A stretch of 15,541 nucleotides of DNA from Actinomycetes bacterium (GTDB lineage Bacteria > Actinomycetota > Acidimicrobiia > Acidimicrobiales > RAAP-2): the NCBI GenBank assembly GCA_021791615.1, contig JAJYWG010000280.1, forward strand, positions 1 through 15,541, written 5' to 3'. Positions 13,312 through 15,541 of this stretch are shown piece after piece (position 1 is the first letter of the stretch; each line of letters starts with the position of its first letter). Both the position numbers and the translations under genes were made by a program. The notes beneath the pieces are model-generated. The model was not told where the DNA came from. It searched no databases and saw only the letters and a list, made by a program, of their open reading frames with translations.

Positions 13312-14715
13312 TCAGTGCTTGGGCGAGCCGCTCCCAGACGTGTGAGCGGTCACGGTGCGGGTCGCAGCCGGTGACGAGCTACCACCGGCATGCCCCGCCA
13401 CACCCGAACCAGGTTTGACGGTCGTCGTCTTTGCAGGTGCAACCGGACCTGAGTTGTGGCTCCAGGGCGTCGTCACCGTCATCCCTAGTGCCCCGACCGC
13501 CAAACCGGCCACCAAGCTGCCGGCGACGACGAGGCGCCTCGTCCGCGCCCCCGCCACCTTGGGGTTGCGAGCTGCAGCGTCCCGGCTGTCGGCCGCGGCC
13601 AATCGGGTCGCGCGCAAGACGTGGGCCACGACGTGCACGGCCACCACGGCGAACCACAGCACGAACGTCACCTGGTGGATGCGGAGGAGCAGCAGGTCGT
13701 GGGGGCCGGCCAGCCAGAGCGCCACACCCGAGCCGATCACGGCGACGGTGGACAGCATCACCAGCGGTCCAAGCACTCGCAGGAGCGGATGGGGCGGACC
13801 CGCTTTCCGGAAGCGAGGGTCACCCAGGTAGTAGTGGGCGAACCGCCAGAGCGTCGATCCGATCTTCAACAGGACCGGGGGGATCAGGATGAGCCCGATG
13901 ACGATGTGCCAGGAGAGGATCCGGCTGATGAACGGGATCGTCACTCCCTCGCAGAAGAACAGCACGATGAGGAGGAGCCCGGTGGTCCCGGTCAGCCGGG
14001 CATTGGCGACCACGCCAGGGTCCTGCTCTGCTCGATCCTCGAACACGCCAACCACCCGGGCCACTTCCTCGAGGGCTCTCGGCGGGGGGGTGGGCGGAGG
14101 GTGGCGATCGGGCCTCGCGATGGGACGCGCTGCGGGTCCCGACGCGCTGCTCGTAATGAGCCGGGACGCAGATGCGCGGGGGTACGCCGCTCCCATCGGC
14201 ATCGACGACCCGACCTCGGCCCCAGTCCTGGGGGGCGGCCCATTACCGTCGTCCGGCGTGAGCAGCTCGCTCGCCCGTGAAGGCTCGAGCGAACGAGGCA
14301 GGGGGTGGTGCAGCGGGGCGTCAAGAGAGCGGGCGAGAGGTACGCGACGAGGCGGGCTCGGCGGATCGCCCGGTGCCCGGCCCCCCGGCGGCACCAACAC
14401 CACCGACCCCGACCCGCCAAGAGGCCGAGGGCCCGACCCACTGAGAGGCCGGGATGCCAACTCGCTGCCCGAACCCGAGATCCGCCTCGGGGGTTCGTGA
14501 CCAGCCTGCTCAGCTTCCGGGCGCTCGTCCCTGGGGCCACGAGCACCCCCATCCAGACGGGACCGAGACCTTTCGGATTTCTCCGCCAGGGTGCGCATTG
14601 CCCGGTCGTACTCACCCATCGACCGAGCCTCGCTCCGGCCACCAAAGCCCCAGGCCAGCAACAGACCACTGACGGCCAGCACGGCGAGCACGGCGATCAC
14701 GATCACCACGAGCAT
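13312..14715 (-). CDS. Membrane protein with cytochrome-b-like four-helix core and long disordered N-terminal region
   Basis: 467 aa from ATG 14715 (an in-frame GTG lies one codon earlier). Residue numbers here count from that GTG. Residues 1-24 form one TM helix. About 50-235 is a Pro/Arg/Gly/Ser-rich, probably disordered stretch. Four helices follow at about 244-263, 268-288, 313-336 and 346-369, with a further TM at 396-414 and a Ser/Thr/Gly tail. Histidines lie at plausible haem-ligand places: His271 (start of the second core helix), His295, His348, and His362/His366 in the fourth helix (HQVTFVLWFAVVAVHVVAHV). This resembles the DUF4405/cytochrome b561-type fold of formate dehydrogenase gamma or hydrogenase cytochrome b subunits, but no partner oxidoreductase gene is nearby, so haem binding is inferred. 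No Shine-Dalgarno is clear. It converges on the HAD gene. I do not recognise the N-terminal part. Confidence 0.75.
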   Translation of the reverse strand: MLVVIVIAVLAVLAVSGLLLAWGFGGRSEARSMGEYDRAMRTLAEKSERSRSRLDGGARGPRDERPEAEQAGHEPPRRISGSGSELASRPLSGSGPRPLGGSGSVVLVPPGGRAPGDPPSPPRRVPLARSLDAPLHHPLPRSLEPSRASELLTPDDGNGPPPRTGAEVGSSMPMGAAYPRASASRLITSSASGPAARPIARPDRHPPPTPPPRALEEVARVVGVFEDRAEQDPGVVANARLTGTTGLLLIVLFFCEGVTIPFISRILSWHIVIGLILIPPVLLKIGSTLWRFAHYYLGDPRFRKAGPPHPLLRVLGPLVMLSTVAVIGSGVALWLAGPHDLLLLRIHQVTFVLWFAVVAVHVVAHVLRATRLAAADSRDAAARNPKVAGARTRRLVVAGSLVAGLAVGALGMTVTTPWSHNSGPVAPAKTTTVKPGSGVAGHAGGSSSPAATRTVTAHTSGSGSPKH

Positions 14716-14848
14716 CACCAGCCGCTCAGCCGATCAACATGCTGGCAGACCCGGCTCCCCGAGCCTGAGCCGACCTCGTCGGTTGGTCGCATTGCACATC
14801 CACTATTGAACCCCACAGCCGCCAGTGGCCGATCGCGCTCGCTGGGAT

Positions 14849-14883
14849 GGGTGAGTGCGCCCCGGCGCGCCTCCAGCTCACCC
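14849..14883 (-). terminator. Inverted repeat downstream of the right-edge repeat-protein gene
   Basis: GGGTGAG (14849-14855) pairs perfectly with CTCACCC (14877-14883), enclosing an inner GCGC/GCGC stem. It lies about 90 nt beyond the stop of the repeat-protein gene and about 130 nt upstream of the next minus-strand gene. It could be a terminator for the former; no U-run. Confidence 0.35.
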
Positions 14884-14972
14884 CGCCGGGCATACCCTGA
14901 GAGAACGAGAAGAGCACGGGCAGTGACCCGACCTCTCGAGCCCCCTCACCCGGGCACCGCCGATCGGTCGAA

Positions 14973-15541
14973 TCATCCGTCGGTCGCGGCGCCGCCGACA
15001 ACGCCACCCGGGTAGCCGGGCACCGCTGTTGTGAGATCACCGAGCTGCGGCGCGTCACCGAACGGCAGCACCGTCCCCACCCCGGTCACCACGTCGTAGC
15101 CGCGCCCGGTGAGGGTTGGCAGCATGGCCACCGATCCTTCTCCGGTCACGGTGCCAGCTGCCGATCCCTCGAACACCGCGTCGCCGAACGTGAAGATCCC
15201 CCCGTCGGAGGCGACCTCCCAGTAGCCGCCTCCCGTCGGGGTGGCGGCCATGCCCACGATCGGCTCGTTCAAGGGCTTCCCACCCATCGACCCGTAGAAC
15301 CTGGCCGAGCCGAAGCTGAAGATCCCCCCGTCGGAGGCGACCTCCCAGTAGCCGCCCCCACCGGGAACAGCGGCGATGCCCACGACCGGCTCGTTCAAGG
15401 GCTTCCCTCCCATCGACCCGTAGAACCTGGCCGCACCGAAGCTGAAGATCCCCCCGTCGGAGGCGACCTCCCAGTAGCCGCCCCCTGTCGGGGTGGCCGC
15501 CATGCCCACGACCGGCTCGTTCAAGGGCTTCCCCCCCATCG
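14973..15541 (-). CDS. Partial tandem-repeat protein (42-residue GYW/DGGIFSFG repeats), C-terminal end
   Basis: The C-terminal part of a larger protein whose start lies beyond the right edge; the frame is open to the last base. Visible are three 42-residue repeats (MGGKPLNEPxVGxAAxPxGGGYWEVASDGGIFxFGxAxFxGS) followed by a degenerate copy (GRGYDVVTGVGTVLPFGDAPQLGDL) and the end TDG. The degenerate last copy is what is expected at the edge of a repeat domain, perhaps a beta-propeller-like fold. Such repeats are, in my recollection, common at the ends of secreted or surface proteins of Acidimicrobiia, attached to varied domains, so the function cannot be told from this fragment. No start, signal peptide or catalytic domain is visible. 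Transcription is leftward; a candidate terminator lies at 14849-14883. Confidence 0.85.
   Translation of the reverse strand, partial: MGGKPLNEPVVGMAATPTGGGYWEVASDGGIFSFGAARFYGSMGGKPLNEPVVGIAAVPGGGGYWEVASDGGIFSFGSARFYGSMGGKPLNEPIVGMAATPTGGGYWEVASDGGIFTFGDAVFEGSAAGTVTGEGSVAMLPTLTGRGYDVVTGVGTVLPFGDAPQLGDLTTAVPGYPGGVVGGAATDG
15162..15539. repeat. 126-bp tandem repeats in the repeat-protein gene
   Basis: Three 126-bp units (15162-15287, 15288-15413, 15414-15539) encode the 42-residue protein repeat. Their common segment around GAAGATCCCCCCGTCGGAGG recurs at 15192, 15318 and 15444, exactly 126 bp apart. Long runs are identical at the DNA level, including synonymous positions, which indicates recent duplication or gene conversion. 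The array probably continues beyond the window. Confidence 0.9.

Overview
This is a high-GC chromosomal segment of an actinobacterium, most likely an Acidimicrobiia-type lineage. The evidence is the GC-rich third codon positions, the many GTG starts, several probable leaderless genes, a DUF664/DinB (mycothiol-transferase-like) protein, an actinobacterial WS/DGAT acyltransferase, a Dut with the actinobacterial Gly-rich tail, and at the right edge a tandem 42-residue GYWEVASDGGIFSFG repeat protein of a kind I associate with Acidimicrobiia. The placement is inferred from protein character; there is no rRNA or other marker in the window. I see no phage, insertion sequence, CRISPR array or defence island.

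Layout. Positions 1-310 hold no gene I recognise, only a strong hairpin. A secreted COG4315-type lipoprotein (311-946, -) follows, then a formylglycine-type sulfatase (1129-2661, -), divergent from a DinB/DUF664 protein (2875-3405, +). The DinB gene converges, one base apart, on a 5-TM membrane protein with an Asp-box/Cys-pair ectodomain (3407-5359, -). A tRNA-Gly(GCC) sits at 5582-5654 (+). The dut and WS/DGAT genes form a tight minus-strand operon (7949 to 5883). A stand-alone Smr protein (8003-8257, -) is divergent from orn (8356-8958, +), and orn overlaps an acyl-CoA synthetase gene (8955-10835, +) by four bases. A 1-Cys peroxiredoxin (10890-11525, -) is divergent from a crotonase-HAD phosphatase pair (11726-13257, +; TGATG junction). 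A large cytochrome-b-like membrane protein (13312-14715, -) and the partial repeat protein (14973-15541, -) close the window.

How the genes fit together. Acyl-CoA synthetase, crotonase-like protein and WS/DGAT point to fatty-acid activation, acyl-CoA turnover and storage-lipid (wax ester/triacylglycerol) formation, but they lie in separate transcription units and are not one pathway operon. Dut and Orn are nucleotide and RNA housekeeping enzymes; Prx is antioxidant. Lipoprotein, Asp-box protein, cytochrome-b-like protein and repeat protein form a cell-envelope set of mostly unknown function.

Most interesting signals: TANNNT boxes 6-8 nt before GTG starts at four genes (sulfatase, dut, smr, orn), implying leaderless mRNAs; in-frame 15-bp tandem repeats at the N-termini of both Dut and the acyl-CoA synthetase; a crotonase whose second catalytic Glu is Cys; and two unusual membrane proteins. 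I found no clear, coherent new multi-gene system.
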